Positions 33,634-44,664 of a stretch of DNA of 64,000 nucleotides are shown piece after piece. Source of the DNA: Streptomyces pristinaespiralis (GTDB lineage: Bacteria; Actinomycetota; Actinomycetes; Streptomycetales; Streptomycetaceae); the NCBI RefSeq assembly GCF_001278075.1, contig NZ_CP011340.1, forward strand, positions 744,001 to 808,000, given 5' to 3'. The first letter of the stretch is position 1. Every line of letters begins with the position of its first letter. A program made the position numbers and the translations under genes. The notes beneath the pieces are model-generated. The model made no database searches. It was not told the DNA's origin and was given only the letters and a program-made list of their open reading frames with translations.

Positions 33634-35757
33634 GTGACCAGCACGGGTGATCCGGCCGTGGACATCGGCGCGGTGGATGCCGCGCTCACGGAGACGGTGC
33701 GGCGCACCGGTGCCGCGATCGGTGCCCTCTATCTGCTCTCGCCGGACGAACAGGTGCTGCATCTCGAGGCGTTGTACGGTGCGCCGGCCGAGTTCGCCGC
33801 CCCGTGGACGAGAGTGCCGGTGGCCGCTCCGGCCCCGGTGGCGGACGCGATCCGCCAGGACCGCCTGGTCTGGGTGGGCACCCACGAGGAGATGGCCGGC
33901 TCCTATCCCCGCACGGCGGTCGCACTCCCCTACCCGCTCGCGCTGGCCGCCGCACCCGTCACCGGCATCCGGCGGTGGGGCTCGCTCCTGCTGCTGTGGC
34001 CGGCCACCCGCCCGCCCCGGATGACCCGCCGGGAACGGAGCCACATCACTTCGGCCTGCCGGAATCTGGCCCGGCTCCTCGAAGAGGCCGCCGAAGCCGG
34101 GAGCCCGGTGCACGGCAGGGGGCCCCGCATACTGCCCGTCACCGCCGGCCGGCCGGTCGCGACACCGGCGCTGGCCGCCGCCGACTTCGCCGAGCGCCTG
34201 CCGGGTGGATCCTGCTCGCTGGACCTCGAGGGGCGGATCACCTTCCTGAGCTCGGGGGCCGCCGAACTGCTGGGCGGCGACGCCGGTCAACTGCTCGGCA
34301 CGCTGCCGTGGCAGTCGCTGCCCTGGCTCGACGACCCCTCGTACGAGGACCGCTACCGTGCCGCGGTGATCAGCCGCGAGCCTGTCGCCTTCACCGCGTG
34401 CCGCCCACCGGACCGATGGCTGGACTTCCACCTCTTCCCCGACGCGAGCGGCATCAGCGTGCGCATCCTTCCCTCCGACGAGGAGGCACCGGCCTCCCTG
34501 AGGCCGACGCCGTCCCTGCACACCGCCTCACCGGCCCGTGCCGGTCAGCTGTACCAGCTGGTGCATCTGGCAGCCGCCCTGACGGAGGTCGTGGGTGTGC
34601 AGGACGTCGTCGACCTCATCGCCGACCAGATCATGCCGGCCTTCGGGGCCCAGGGCCTCGTCCTGTCCGCGGCCGACGCCGGGCGGCTGCGGATCACCGG
34701 GCACCGCGGCTATCCGTCGCGGGTCGTCGAACGCCTCGACGGCCTGCCCCTGGACACCTCGTTCACGCCCGCGGGGCGGACCCTGACCACCGGCACCCCC
34801 TCGTTCTTCTCCGACCCGGAGGAGATGCGGCGGATCTACCCGGAGGCCCCCATGATCAGCGGCAAACAGGCCTGGGCCTTCCTCCCGCTGATCATTTCCG
34901 GCCGGCCCGTCGGCTGCTGCGTCCTGTCGTACGACCACCCGCACGCGTTCACGGCCGAGGAGCGCGCCGTTCTCACCTCGCTCGCCGGCCTCGTCGCGCA
35001 GGCCCTCGACCGCGCCCGCCTGTACGACACCAAGCACCAGCTCGCCCACGGCCTTCAGCAGTCCCTGCTGCCCCACAACCTTCCCCGGGTCGAGGGTCTG
35101 CGGGTCGCGGCCCGCTATCTGCCCGCCACCCGGGGCATGGACATCGGCGGCGACTTCTACGACCTGCTCGTCCTCGGAGACACCGCGGCGGCGGCCGTGA
35201 TCGGCGACGTCCAGGGACACAATGTCGCCGCCGCCGCCCTGATGGGGCAGGTCCGCACCGGCGTCCACGCCCACGCCACCCTCGGCACCGCTCCCGACCA
35301 GGTGCTTTTCCGGACCAACCGGCTCCTCATCGACCTCGACCCCGGGCTGTTCACCAGCTGTCTCTACGCCCACCTCGACCTCGCCGGCGGACGCCTGTGT
35401 GTCGCCACCGCCGGCCATCCCCCGCCGCTGCTGCGCCTGCCGGGCCGGCGCACCGTCCCCCTCGACGTCTCTCCCGGGCCGCTCCTCGGCGTCGACCCCG
35501 ACGCCACCTATCCCCTCACCGAGATCCCCCTCACCCCGGGTCTGATGCTGGCCCTTTACACCGACGGCCTCGTGGAGTCCCCGGGCGTCGACCTCGACGA
35601 CTCCGTCGAGCGACTCGCGCGCTGTCTCGACCGCGCCGACGACCGGGATCTGGACCTGGTCATCGACACCCTGCTCAAGGAGGTACGACCCACCGGGCAG
35701 AACGCGGACGACATCGCGCTCCTCCTCCTGCAGGCGGGCGCCCATCAGAGCCGATGA
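33634..35757 (+). CDS. GAF-PAS-GAF-SpoIIE (PP2C) phosphatase
   Basis: A 707-residue sensor phosphatase. N-terminal GAF (about 1-155: VDAALTETVRRTGAAIGALYLL), PAS (about 175-290: GSCSLDLEGRITFLSSGAAELLGG), second GAF (about 300-465: LAAALTEVVGVQDVVDLIADQIMPAFGAQGLVLSA) and SpoIIE/PP2C (about 475-707: LRVAARYLPATRGMDIGGDFYDLL, VIGDVQGHNVAAAALMGQVR, VATAGHPPPLLRL, LYTDGLVESPGVD, NADDIALLLLQAG). The conserved metal-binding acids are intact. GTG at 33634 has GGAGG 6 bases upstream. Probably relieves an anti-sigma factor in answer to ligands of the GAF/PAS domains; no sigma or antagonist gene is linked. Confidence 0.9.
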   Translation: MTSTGDPAVDIGAVDAALTETVRRTGAAIGALYLLSPDEQVLHLEALYGAPAEFAAPWTRVPVAAPAPVADAIRQDRLVWVGTHEEMAGSYPRTAVALPYPLALAAAPVTGIRRWGSLLLLWPATRPPRMTRRERSHITSACRNLARLLEEAAEAGSPVHGRGPRILPVTAGRPVATPALAAADFAERLPGGSCSLDLEGRITFLSSGAAELLGGDAGQLLGTLPWQSLPWLDDPSYEDRYRAAVISREPVAFTACRPPDRWLDFHLFPDASGISVRILPSDEEAPASLRPTPSLHTASPARAGQLYQLVHLAAALTEVVGVQDVVDLIADQIMPAFGAQGLVLSAADAGRLRITGHRGYPSRVVERLDGLPLDTSFTPAGRTLTTGTPSFFSDPEEMRRIYPEAPMISGKQAWAFLPLIISGRPVGCCVLSYDHPHAFTAEERAVLTSLAGLVAQALDRARLYDTKHQLAHGLQQSLLPHNLPRVEGLRVAARYLPATRGMDIGGDFYDLLVLGDTAAAAVIGDVQGHNVAAAALMGQVRTGVHAHATLGTAPDQVLFRTNRLLIDLDPGLFTSCLYAHLDLAGGRLCVATAGHPPPLLRLPGRRTVPLDVSPGPLLGVDPDATYPLTEIPLTPGLMLALYTDGLVESPGVDLDDSVERLARCLDRADDRDLDLVIDTLLKEVRPTGQNADDIALLLLQAGAHQSR

Positions 35758-35903
35758 CCGCGGCCGGTTGACGCCGCGCGTCCGGCGGGGGCGGTCGTGA
35801 CCGCCTGACGTGCATGGACGCGGAAGGATCGAACCGTACGCCCCGTGAGTGATACCGCGCACAGGCCGGCGAGGACCGTAACGGTGCGTGTTAGCGTCCG
35901 CGC

Positions 35904-37274
35904 GTGACAATTCCGGCCATGAACACCTGGACCTCGGCTGCCGCCACGGCCGACCCCGACGGGGGCGACGTGCCTGGTCCGGAAGCCGCAGCGCCGCCGG
36001 CGCGGGCCGGGGATGCCCGGGCGCCGGGCGACGGCCTCGACCTGTTCGGCGAGGAGTTCGTACGCGACCCCTACCCGTGGCTGGACCTCCTGCGCGCCGA
36101 GGCGCCCGTGCACCACGACGAGGCGACGGGGCTGTGGCTGGTCAGCCGTCACCAGGACATACGGCGGGTGCTGTCCGACCCGTCCGTCTTCCTGCCCGAC
36201 AACGCCCAGCACGCGGTCGCGCCGCTACCGGTCGCCGTGCTGCGGACGCTCGCGAAGGCCCGCTTCTCCCTCCCGCCCGCGCTGGCCAACAACGGCACCG
36301 GCAGCCACGCCGGGCTGCGCCGCCTGGTCAACCGGTTCTTCAACGCCCGGCGGGTGGCGGCCGCCGTCCCCGTGATCGAGCGCTGTGCCGAGGAGTTGCT
36401 GGACGCGGCGCGGGCCGGGATCGACGCCGACGGCCGCGCAGACCTGTTCGCCTCCTACGCGCAGGTCCTGCCGTGCCGGGTGCTCATGGAACTGCTCGGC
36501 GTCCGGGGCGTCACGCCGGACACGCTGATCCGCTGGAGCGACGCGTCGCTGGAGCTGTTCTGGGGCAGGCCCGCCGCGGAACGGCAGCTGGAACTGGCCG
36601 GCCTGGTCGGCGAGTTCCACCGATGGCTGACCGACACCGTACGCGGTGCCGCGTCATCGCCCGGCGTCTCGCCGGATTCCTTCGTCGGAGCGCTGGCCCG
36701 CCACCGTCTGCCCGACGGGGAACCGCTGGACACGGCGACCGCGGTCAGCGCGTGCTTCTTCATCTTCATCGCCGGACAGTCCACCACCGGCCAGCTGATC
36801 GCCACCGTGCTGCGCCGGGCACTTTGCGAACCGGGGCTCTGGCCGCGGCTCGTGCCGGAAGCCGGCCTGGCCGAGGACTGGGTGGAGGAGGTGCTGCGGC
36901 GCGAGCCGCCGGTGACCACCTGGCGCCGGGTCACCGCACGACCGGTGGAACTGGCGGGCACCCGGCTCCCGGCGGGCGCGCAACTGCTGCTCATGCTGAT
37001 GGGCAGCGGGTCCGACCCGGCCGTGTTCGCGGACCCGGAGCGGATGTGCCCGCATCGGGCGAACGTCCGTCACCACCTGGCGTTCGGCGCCGGGCGCCAC
37101 CGCTGCCCGGGCGCCTCCCTGGCCCGCACGGAGGCGGCGATCGCACTGCGGGCGGTGGCACGCCGGCTGCCTCAGATCCGGCTCGCGCCGGAAGGGGCAC
37201 GACCGCAGATGCTCGGCCTGTTGTCCTTCCGGGCGCCCCTCGACGTCATGGTGGAGCGGCAGCCTGGTTGTTGA
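35904..37274 (+). CDS. Cytochrome P450 with unusual I-helix
   Basis: A 456-residue soluble bacterial P450 monooxygenase. Heme-ligand loop FGAGRHRCPGASLAR with proximal Cys401; ExxR as Glu329-Arg332 (EEVLRRE); I-helix FIFIAGQSTTGQ with Ala290-Gly291-Gln292-Ser293-Thr294. The acid normally before the conserved Thr (AG-x-D/E-T) is Ser here, an unusual replacement that could alter proton delivery. The N-terminus (about 40 residues) is Ala/Pro-rich and loosely defined: GTG 35904 or ATG 35919 may be used, with no clear ribosome site, so the mRNA may be nearly leaderless. Substrate unknown; no ferredoxin or biosynthetic gene adjoins. Confidence 0.87.
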   Translation: MTIPAMNTWTSAAATADPDGGDVPGPEAAAPPARAGDARAPGDGLDLFGEEFVRDPYPWLDLLRAEAPVHHDEATGLWLVSRHQDIRRVLSDPSVFLPDNAQHAVAPLPVAVLRTLAKARFSLPPALANNGTGSHAGLRRLVNRFFNARRVAAAVPVIERCAEELLDAARAGIDADGRADLFASYAQVLPCRVLMELLGVRGVTPDTLIRWSDASLELFWGRPAAERQLELAGLVGEFHRWLTDTVRGAASSPGVSPDSFVGALARHRLPDGEPLDTATAVSACFFIFIAGQSTTGQLIATVLRRALCEPGLWPRLVPEAGLAEDWVEEVLRREPPVTTWRRVTARPVELAGTRLPAGAQLLLMLMGSGSDPAVFADPERMCPHRANVRHHLAFGAGRHRCPGASLARTEAAIALRAVARRLPQIRLAPEGARPQMLGLLSFRAPLDVMVERQPGC

Positions 37275-37366
37275 CGCCCCCGGCCGACGGCCGACGGCCG
37301 GCGACCGCGCATCGACCGCAGCGGCGAACTCCCGCGCCCACAGGGCGCTTCCGGACCGCACGCGGC

Positions 37367-37407
37367 GCCCGCGCGCGCCACCGCCCCACACGGTGGCGCG
37401 CGCGGGC
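37367..37407. terminator. Bidirectional 17-bp hairpin terminator
   Basis: GCCCGCGCGCGCCACCG (37367-37383) pairs perfectly with CGGTGGCGCGCGCGGGC (37391-37407) over a 7-nt loop, between the convergent P450 and Fur-family genes. Confidence 0.8.
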
Positions 37408-37462
37408 TGTTCATGGGGAGCCCGCGGACGCGGCCCGGATCGCGTCCCCGGAAGGCCCGGGG

Positions 37463-37873
37463 TCAGGTGCAGGAGGGGCACACGCCGCGGTAGGTGACCT
37501 CGACCTCGGACACCGTGAAGCCGAACCGCTCCTGCGCCGGAAGATCCGCCAGCGGATCGCCGGTCGGATGGACGTCGCGGATGACGCCGCAGCGGGAGCA
37601 GACCAAGTGCTGGTGCGGGCGGTGGGCGTTGGGGTCGTACCGCTTGGCGCGCCCGTCGGTGGAGACCTCGAGGACCTCACCGAGCGAGACCAGTTCGCCC
37701 AGCGTGTTGTACACGGTCGCCCGGGAGATCTCGGGCAGCCGCTGAGCCGCGCGGGCGTGGACCTCGTCGGCGGTGAGATGGATGTGGTCGCCGTCGAGGA
37801 CCTCCGCGACCACACGCCGCTGGGAGGTCACCCGCCAGCCGCGCCCTCGCAGCCGTTCCAGCAGGTCACTCAT
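37463..37873 (-). CDS. Fur-family regulator (peroxide-sensor-like, CatR/FurA type)
   Basis: A 136-residue ferric-uptake-regulator family protein. Winged helix: GWRVTSQRRVVAEVLDGDHIHLTADEVHARA, then EISRATVYNTLGELVSLGE (recognition helix near residues 50-68). The dimerisation domain carries HRPHQHLVCSRCG and a terminal CPSC, giving two CxxC pairs of the structural zinc site. The HxHLxC box supplies regulatory metal ligands. It is divergent from the catalase-peroxidase gene, a pairing known for Streptomyces Fur-type repressors of catalase genes, so Fe/Mn-dependent peroxide sensing is the likely role. The ATG at 37873 starts MSDLLERLR. Confidence 0.88.
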   Translation of the reverse strand: MSDLLERLRGRGWRVTSQRRVVAEVLDGDHIHLTADEVHARAAQRLPEISRATVYNTLGELVSLGEVLEVSTDGRAKRYDPNAHRPHQHLVCSRCGVIRDVHPTGDPLADLPAQERFGFTVSEVEVTYRGVCPSCT

Positions 37874-37902
37874 ATCGGTTCACCTATTCAGGCTTGGTGG
37901 GA

Positions 37903-37922
37903 TACCGGCAGTTTACCGGCAG
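37903..37922. promoter_or_regulatory. Direct repeat upstream of Fur-family gene
   Basis: TACCGGCAG occurs twice, at 37903-37911 and 37914-37922, an 11-bp period (one helical turn), 30 bp before the Fur-family start. Candidate regulator site; not a match to a Fur box I can name. Confidence 0.35.
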
Positions 37923-37961
37923 GTGTCCGGAACCCGATGGGATATGAAACGCGCGAACTTC

Positions 37962-37989
37962 TTGACCTGGACAGCGTCCATCGTAGGAT
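37962..37989 (+). promoter_or_regulatory. Probable katG promoter
   Basis: TTGACC (37962-37967), 16-bp spacer, TAGGAT (37984-37989) is a good housekeeping-type promoter facing katG. Transcription would begin near 37996, leaving a leader of about 380 nt. Confidence 0.55.
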
Positions 37990-38045
37990 CGGTTCCGGCA
38001 TCAGCCAAGGGAGCCGGCACCTCCAGTACGGCAGGAGACTGAGAC

Positions 38046-38096
38046 ATGACGGGACCACCGCCGAGCAGCCGCACGGTGCTGTCGGACCGCGGCTGA
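38046..38096 (+). CDS. Possible 16-codon leader ORF upstream of katG
   Basis: ATG at 38046 has AGGAG 8 bases upstream and opens a 16-codon frame (MTGPPPSSRTVLSDRG) ending in TGA at 38096. It lies inside the predicted katG leader, 280 nt before the katG start. The strong ribosome site argues it may be translated, with the PPP run a known cause of ribosome stalling. Not recognised; could be chance. Confidence 0.35.
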   Translation: MTGPPPSSRTVLSDRG

Positions 38097-40601
<2,505 letters not shown>

Positions 40602-40646
40602 GTCGATCTCCGCGATCTGACGTGATCATCACGGACTGATCGGTGA

Positions 40647-40681
40647 TGTACGGGCCCGGCCGGTGTCGGCGGGCCCGTACA
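40647..40681 (+). terminator. katG terminator hairpin
   Basis: TGTACGGGCCCG (40647-40658) pairs with CGGGCCCGTACA (40670-40681); the inner GCCG/CGGC can extend the stem past one bulged G, leaving a GTGT loop. It starts 46 bp after the katG stop. Confidence 0.75.
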
Positions 40682-40845
40682 TCCACGGCACGAACGGCCT
40701 GCCCCTCCCCCGACCCGGACGCCACCGGCGCCTCCGGTGCGCCGAGCGGCACGCCACAGCGCACCGCTGCGTCCGCGCCCCCGTCCACGACACCCGGGCG
40801 CCGCGACCCGGCGTCGGGGCGGACCAGGGTCACACAAGGACCGGG

Positions 40846-42003
40846 TCACGCACGGACCGGGTCGGGGAAGGACCTGTCGCCGAAGAGGACCCGTCCCGCG
40901 GCGGCCCGGCCGAGCGGCGTACGCAGCAGGGTGAACGCCGCGGCGGCCGCGGCCGGGGTGCGTACGTGGGCCAGTCCCCTGCGCAGCATGAGCCGGCCAC
41001 GGAAGTGGGGGCGCAGAGCCGATCCGTCGTAGTTGCTCATCACGTCCGGCCTCCCGGCCCGCAGCGCGTCGTCGAGGACCTCGGCCGCGAACTCCGCCTG
41101 CCGGAGACAGGGATCCAGGCCGCCGGCGGTGAGGGGGGAGACCGCGCCCGCCGCGTCCCCCACAAGAAGCCCGTCGGGGCAGCTGATCCGTCGCAGCAGG
41201 CCACCGACAGGGATCAGGCCTCCGCGCCGCTCCACCGCCTCCGGACGCTCGACTCCTGCCAGCCCGGGCGCTGATGCGCCGAACCGCTCCACGGCCCGGC
41301 GCAGACCCTCCGGATAGCGGTCCGCATAGCCCGCGACGCCGACATGGGCGTGCCGGCCGTCGTTGACCACCCAGGCCAGGTAGCCGGGGGCGAGCGAGGG
41401 GTCGAGCACGCAGTGGAAGGTCGGTGGCTCGTCGCTGCCGGGCACTTCGAAAACCTCCTCGGCGCCCACCAGCAGGTGCTGGTTGCGGTCGAGGCCGAGG
41501 TCGCGGGCGACCCTCGAGCGTGCTCCGTCTGCGCCGACGACGAACCGTGCGCGGACCGCCGTCGGGCCGTCACGGCCGACCAGGTGGAAGGTGTCGCCCT
41601 GCCGGCCGGCGTAACGCGTGCCGAGCGCTATCCGGACGCCGGCGGCGGCGGCGGAGACGGCCGACGTTTCGTAGAGCGGCGCCATGTCGCCGACCCGGTA
41701 CTCGTCGCGGCCACTGGTCAGGCTGACCGGGCGGCGGAGGTTCGGCGGGTAGAGCACCACACGCCGGATCGGCGGCCCGAGGCAGTCCGGGGGCAGGGGA
41801 AAGTCGTCGAGCGTCTTCCGCACGAAGATTCCCGTGGTGCGGATCGCGCCGGCGAGACCGGCTCGACGCTCGGCCAGGAGCACGTCGTGGCCCTGGCGGG
41901 CGAGGAGCGTGGCGGTGTGCAGCCCGGCCAGCCCGGCCCCGACCACCAGTACGTCGGCACTGTCCGTGGCCCGGAGGCGGTGGGAGAAGTCGGCTGTCGT
42001 CAT
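40846..42003 (-). CDS. FAD-dependent oxidoreductase (geranylgeranyl reductase/PHBH-like)
   Basis: A 385-residue flavoprotein of the group A monooxygenase/geranylgeranyl reductase fold. FAD Rossmann motif DVLVVGAGLAGLHTATLLARQG (GxGxxG at about 21-26), the DG/GADGARSRVARDLG segment with the conserved Asp-Gly, and GLLVGDAAGAVSPLTAGGLDPCLRQAE, the GD motif plus PxxxxG that contacts FAD ribityl. The last 60 residues are helical (SNYDGSALRPHFRGRLMLRRG). Substrate unknown; halogenase Trp motif not seen. ATG 42003 has AGGAG 7 bases upstream. Its own promoter, with a palindrome, lies at 42190. Confidence 0.83.
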   Translation of the reverse strand: MTTADFSHRLRATDSADVLVVGAGLAGLHTATLLARQGHDVLLAERRAGLAGAIRTTGIFVRKTLDDFPLPPDCLGPPIRRVVLYPPNLRRPVSLTSGRDEYRVGDMAPLYETSAVSAAAAGVRIALGTRYAGRQGDTFHLVGRDGPTAVRARFVVGADGARSRVARDLGLDRNQHLLVGAEEVFEVPGSDEPPTFHCVLDPSLAPGYLAWVVNDGRHAHVGVAGYADRYPEGLRRAVERFGASAPGLAGVERPEAVERRGGLIPVGGLLRRISCPDGLLVGDAAGAVSPLTAGGLDPCLRQAEFAAEVLDDALRAGRPDVMSNYDGSALRPHFRGRLMLRRGLAHVRTPAAAAAAFTLLRTPLGRAAAGRVLFGDRSFPDPVRA

Positions 42004-42189
42004 GCTCTGCTCCTGGAGGGTCCGTCTCATCAGTTCGCATCGATTCGCCCCGGTCCGATCGGCTCGCATCGGTCCGCGGAAGGCGCGCGGCCGGCAGTGC
42101 GAGGACGGCCCCGCCCCCGAGGCGCGCAGCGCAAAGCGCAGGCACCGGCCGGCGTTCGCACCGCCACCCGCAGATCGAATCGCGATGGA

Positions 42190-42218
42190 AATCTATCGAC
42201 TTTCGATAGACGCGGCAA
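42190..42218 (-). promoter_or_regulatory. Promoter with embedded palindrome, upstream of FAD oxidoreductase
   Basis: Minus strand: TTGCCG (42218-42213), 17-bp spacer, TAGATT (42195-42190), a good -35/-10. TCTATCGA-CTT-TCGATAGA (42192-42210, plus strand) is a perfect inverted repeat covering the spacer and -10. A repressor bound here would block the promoter. It directs transcription to the gene starting at 42003, with a leader of about 180 nt. The rest of this 396-bp gap contains no recognised gene. Confidence 0.65.
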
Positions 42219-42399
42219 GCCCGGACCGCCGCGGGGCGGGATGTGTGCACAGAAGTGCGACGCAGCACTTCACAGGCCGTTCCCCCGACCGCGCCGCCAA
42301 GGACAGGCCGAGCAGCGGCGTCGCCCGCAGCGACGTGACACGCCTGAAGACGTCGTCATGCAGCGGGGACCGCCGCGAGCGAACGGGAGAACGCCGGCG

Positions 42400-43131
42400 C
42401 TACCGGGCGGTCTGCGATTCCTTCCGCAGCCGGGCCACGGCCTCCCGGATCGCCGGCAACCGCTCGTAGAGCACCTCGCCGGGGCAGTCCGTGCGGAAGG
42501 TGTCGCGATGCCCCGAGATGACGTGGAGTTCGGCCGCCTCGCCCTTCTTGTACGTGCTCTCGTCGTTCGTCGAGACGAGCCGGACCGTGCCGCGGGGGTC
42601 GGCCCCCGGCCGGAGCTTCCAGGCGGCGACCTTCACGATCCCCGCCTCGAGCGCGGGCGGGACCGTCGTGCCGGGGCCGAAGGTGCCGAGCGCCGCGATG
42701 CCGATGGTGTCGCCGTTGAAGCCCTTGGTGTGCGCGCCCTGTACGGGTCGTCCGACGCCGCCGGCGCGGCCCTCGTAGATGGTTCCGCAGCGGTCCACCA
42801 CGAAGTTGTAGCCGATGTCGTCCCAGCCGTCGCTCTCGACGTGGTCCCGCTGCATCTCGCGCAGCATGCGCGGGGCGTCGGCGCAGTCGTAGCCGTTCAG
42901 ATGACCGGTGTGATGGACGAACACCGCGCTCACCGCACCCGTGTAGGTCGCCCGCTCCCTGACCATCCCCTCGTTCGCCCGCCACGCCTTCCGGCTGACG
43001 ATCGAGGGCTGCGGGACCACCGGACCGACGACGACGGGCTCGGGCCGGACGGGCCGTGACGGGGCGTCCCGCATCACCAGCAGGGCCAGCACCACGACCC
43101 CGCTACCCAGGACGATCCGACGGGACCACAT
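42400..43131 (-). CDS. PGRP-type N-acetylmuramoyl-L-alanine amidase, exported
   Basis: A 243-residue zinc amidase that cleaves the MurNAc-L-Ala bond of peptidoglycan. The N-terminus is an uncleaved or Sec signal (SRRIVLGSGVVVLALLVM, residues 3-20) so the enzyme is secreted or membrane-tethered. The PGRP/amidase_2 domain (about 42-235) shows VFVHHTGHLNGYDC (zinc His73), DGWDDIGYNFVVDRCGTIYEGRAGG, GIAALGTF, and SGHRDTFRTDCPG (His208 and Cys216 zinc ligands). The bare domain without SPxT or LysM modules is typical of Streptomyces. The ATG at 43131 has GGGTGGA upstream. Confidence 0.9.
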   Translation of the reverse strand: MWSRRIVLGSGVVVLALLVMRDAPSRPVRPEPVVVGPVVPQPSIVSRKAWRANEGMVRERATYTGAVSAVFVHHTGHLNGYDCADAPRMLREMQRDHVESDGWDDIGYNFVVDRCGTIYEGRAGGVGRPVQGAHTKGFNGDTIGIAALGTFGPGTTVPPALEAGIVKVAAWKLRPGADPRGTVRLVSTNDESTYKKGEAAELHVISGHRDTFRTDCPGEVLYERLPAIREAVARLRKESQTAR

Positions 43132-43218
43132 GGATCCACCCTGCGCCCCGGCCACCCGCTCCCACAGGTGAGCAAGCCATTCGGGTGACCCCGGCACCGG
43201 GGAGCGTCCGGAGCGAAG

Positions 43219-43257
43219 GCCCGCCGGCACCGACCGGACAGGTCGGTGCCGGCGGGC
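43219..43257 (-). terminator. Perfect 17-bp hairpin terminator of phoX-like gene
   Basis: GCCCGCCGGCACCGACC (43219-43235) pairs perfectly with GGTCGGTGCCGGCGGGC (43241-43257) over GGACA, starting 6 bp beyond the phosphatase stop on the minus strand. Confidence 0.85.
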
Positions 43258-43263
43258 GACGGG

Positions 43264-44622
43264 TCAGAGCGCGCCCTGGGTCCAGGGACCGGTGATCGCG
43301 AACGTCACGCCCGGGGTCTGGATGTTCACGAACAGCCAGTTTCCGTTCTTCGGTTCGAACACCGAGCCGGCCCACTCCGAGCCCGTGTGGTCGGCCGCCG
43401 GGACGTTCTTGCCCGCGGTCCCGCCGCGGAGGTCCACGTTGTTGGCGGCGAAGCGGAAGATCTCACCGTCCGTGGTCAGTCCGTGGACGTACTCGGTGCC
43501 GCCGCCGTCCTCGCAGAGCACCAGACCGCCGCGAGGGCTGACGCACATGTTGTCCGGCGCGTTGAGGACCTCGGAGCCCGGTGACGCGAAGAGCACCCTG
43601 AACTCGTCGGTGGCCGGGTCGAGTTCGAACACCTGGCCCTGGCGGGCGGGACCACCGTCGGTCGTGATGACGTAGATGCGGTCGTTGCCGTACCACGCGC
43701 CCTCGAGGCGGCTGAACACCGCGGCCCCGTTCGCCTGCGCCTGGTGACGCACCGTGTCCAGAACCGGGTCGACGTCGTCCACGGGCACCCAGGAGACGGT
43801 GCCGTACGCCTTCTCGCCGTCCGACCGGGTGTCGTACGTCGCCGTTCCGATGCGCAGGGCCTCGAGCCGGCCGCCCTTGGACAGGTCGCCCGGCACGGCG
43901 GGGACGAAGCGGTACAGCGACGCGTCGCCCCGGTCCTCGGTCTCGTAGACGTGCCCGGTCGCCGGGTCGACGGCGACGGCCTCGTGGTTGAACCGGCCCA
44001 TGGCCCTGTAGGGCTCGGGGTTGCCCTTGCCCTCCGAGGCCACTTCGAAGATGTAGCCGTGCCGCTTGCCGGCCGTCGTGGAGAAGGTCTCCTCGCAGGT
44101 GAGCCAGGTGTTCCACGGGGTGGGCCCGCCGGCGCAGTTGCGGAGCGTGCCGCCGAGGCTGCCGTAGGACTCCAGCCACCGGCCGGCGTCCGGGTCGAAG
44201 ACCATGGTGGTGGTCCCGCCGCCGGCCTCCGGGTTGTAGGCCGGGGCGGTGAAGGCCGGCCCGGCGCCGCGCTCGTGGTTGCGGACGAGGTGGACCTTGT
44301 CGCCGTGGCGGAAGGCCGCCATGCCGTCGTGCGCGCCGGGTGTGCGCACGCCGTCGTCCATGAGGTCGTTGGTCCAGCCGTACGAGATGTACTCGAACCC
44401 CCGCGGCAGCTGCAGCAGTTCCAGGCCGGTCGCCTGGTCCTTGACCGGGCGCAGCGGACCGTACCCGGCGTCGGACCCGAGCTTGACCGGCGCGGCTGCC
44501 GCCGTCCGCGCGGCAAGCGCCTGGAAGGGAAGGGAAGCCGCCGCGGCGACGGCTGCCCCGCGCAGGAGGGTGCGTCGTTCGAAACCGGGACCGGTCGGTC
44601 TTCCTGCGGACGTGCCTGTCAT
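43264..44622 (-). CDS. PhoX-family (DUF839) alkaline phosphatase, Tat-exported
   Basis: A 452-residue secreted phosphatase of the PhoX/DUF839 family, monomeric Ca/Fe-dependent enzymes that release phosphate from phosphoesters. N-terminal twin-arginine signal FERRTLLRGAAVAAAASLP (RR at about 16-17) means folded export. Family blocks: LPRGFEYISYGW, HDGMAAF, KVHLVRNHERGAG, STWLTCEET-like NTWLTCEETFST, GRFNHEAVAVDPATGHVYETEDRGDASLYRFVP, NAPDNMCVSPRGGLVLCEDGGG and a final GSEWAGSVFEPKNGNWLFVNIQTPG. ATG 44622 has GAGGA 6 bases upstream. PHO box repeats upstream indicate activation by PhoP under phosphate limitation. Confidence 0.9.
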   Translation of the reverse strand: MTGTSAGRPTGPGFERRTLLRGAAVAAAASLPFQALAARTAAAAPVKLGSDAGYGPLRPVKDQATGLELLQLPRGFEYISYGWTNDLMDDGVRTPGAHDGMAAFRHGDKVHLVRNHERGAGPAFTAPAYNPEAGGGTTTMVFDPDAGRWLESYGSLGGTLRNCAGGPTPWNTWLTCEETFSTTAGKRHGYIFEVASEGKGNPEPYRAMGRFNHEAVAVDPATGHVYETEDRGDASLYRFVPAVPGDLSKGGRLEALRIGTATYDTRSDGEKAYGTVSWVPVDDVDPVLDTVRHQAQANGAAVFSRLEGAWYGNDRIYVITTDGGPARQGQVFELDPATDEFRVLFASPGSEVLNAPDNMCVSPRGGLVLCEDGGGTEYVHGLTTDGEIFRFAANNVDLRGGTAGKNVPAADHTGSEWAGSVFEPKNGNWLFVNIQTPGVTFAITGPWTQGAL

Positions 44623-44664
44623 GGGAGTCCTCTCGATGCAGCGATCCGGGGAGCGGCACCGGTC

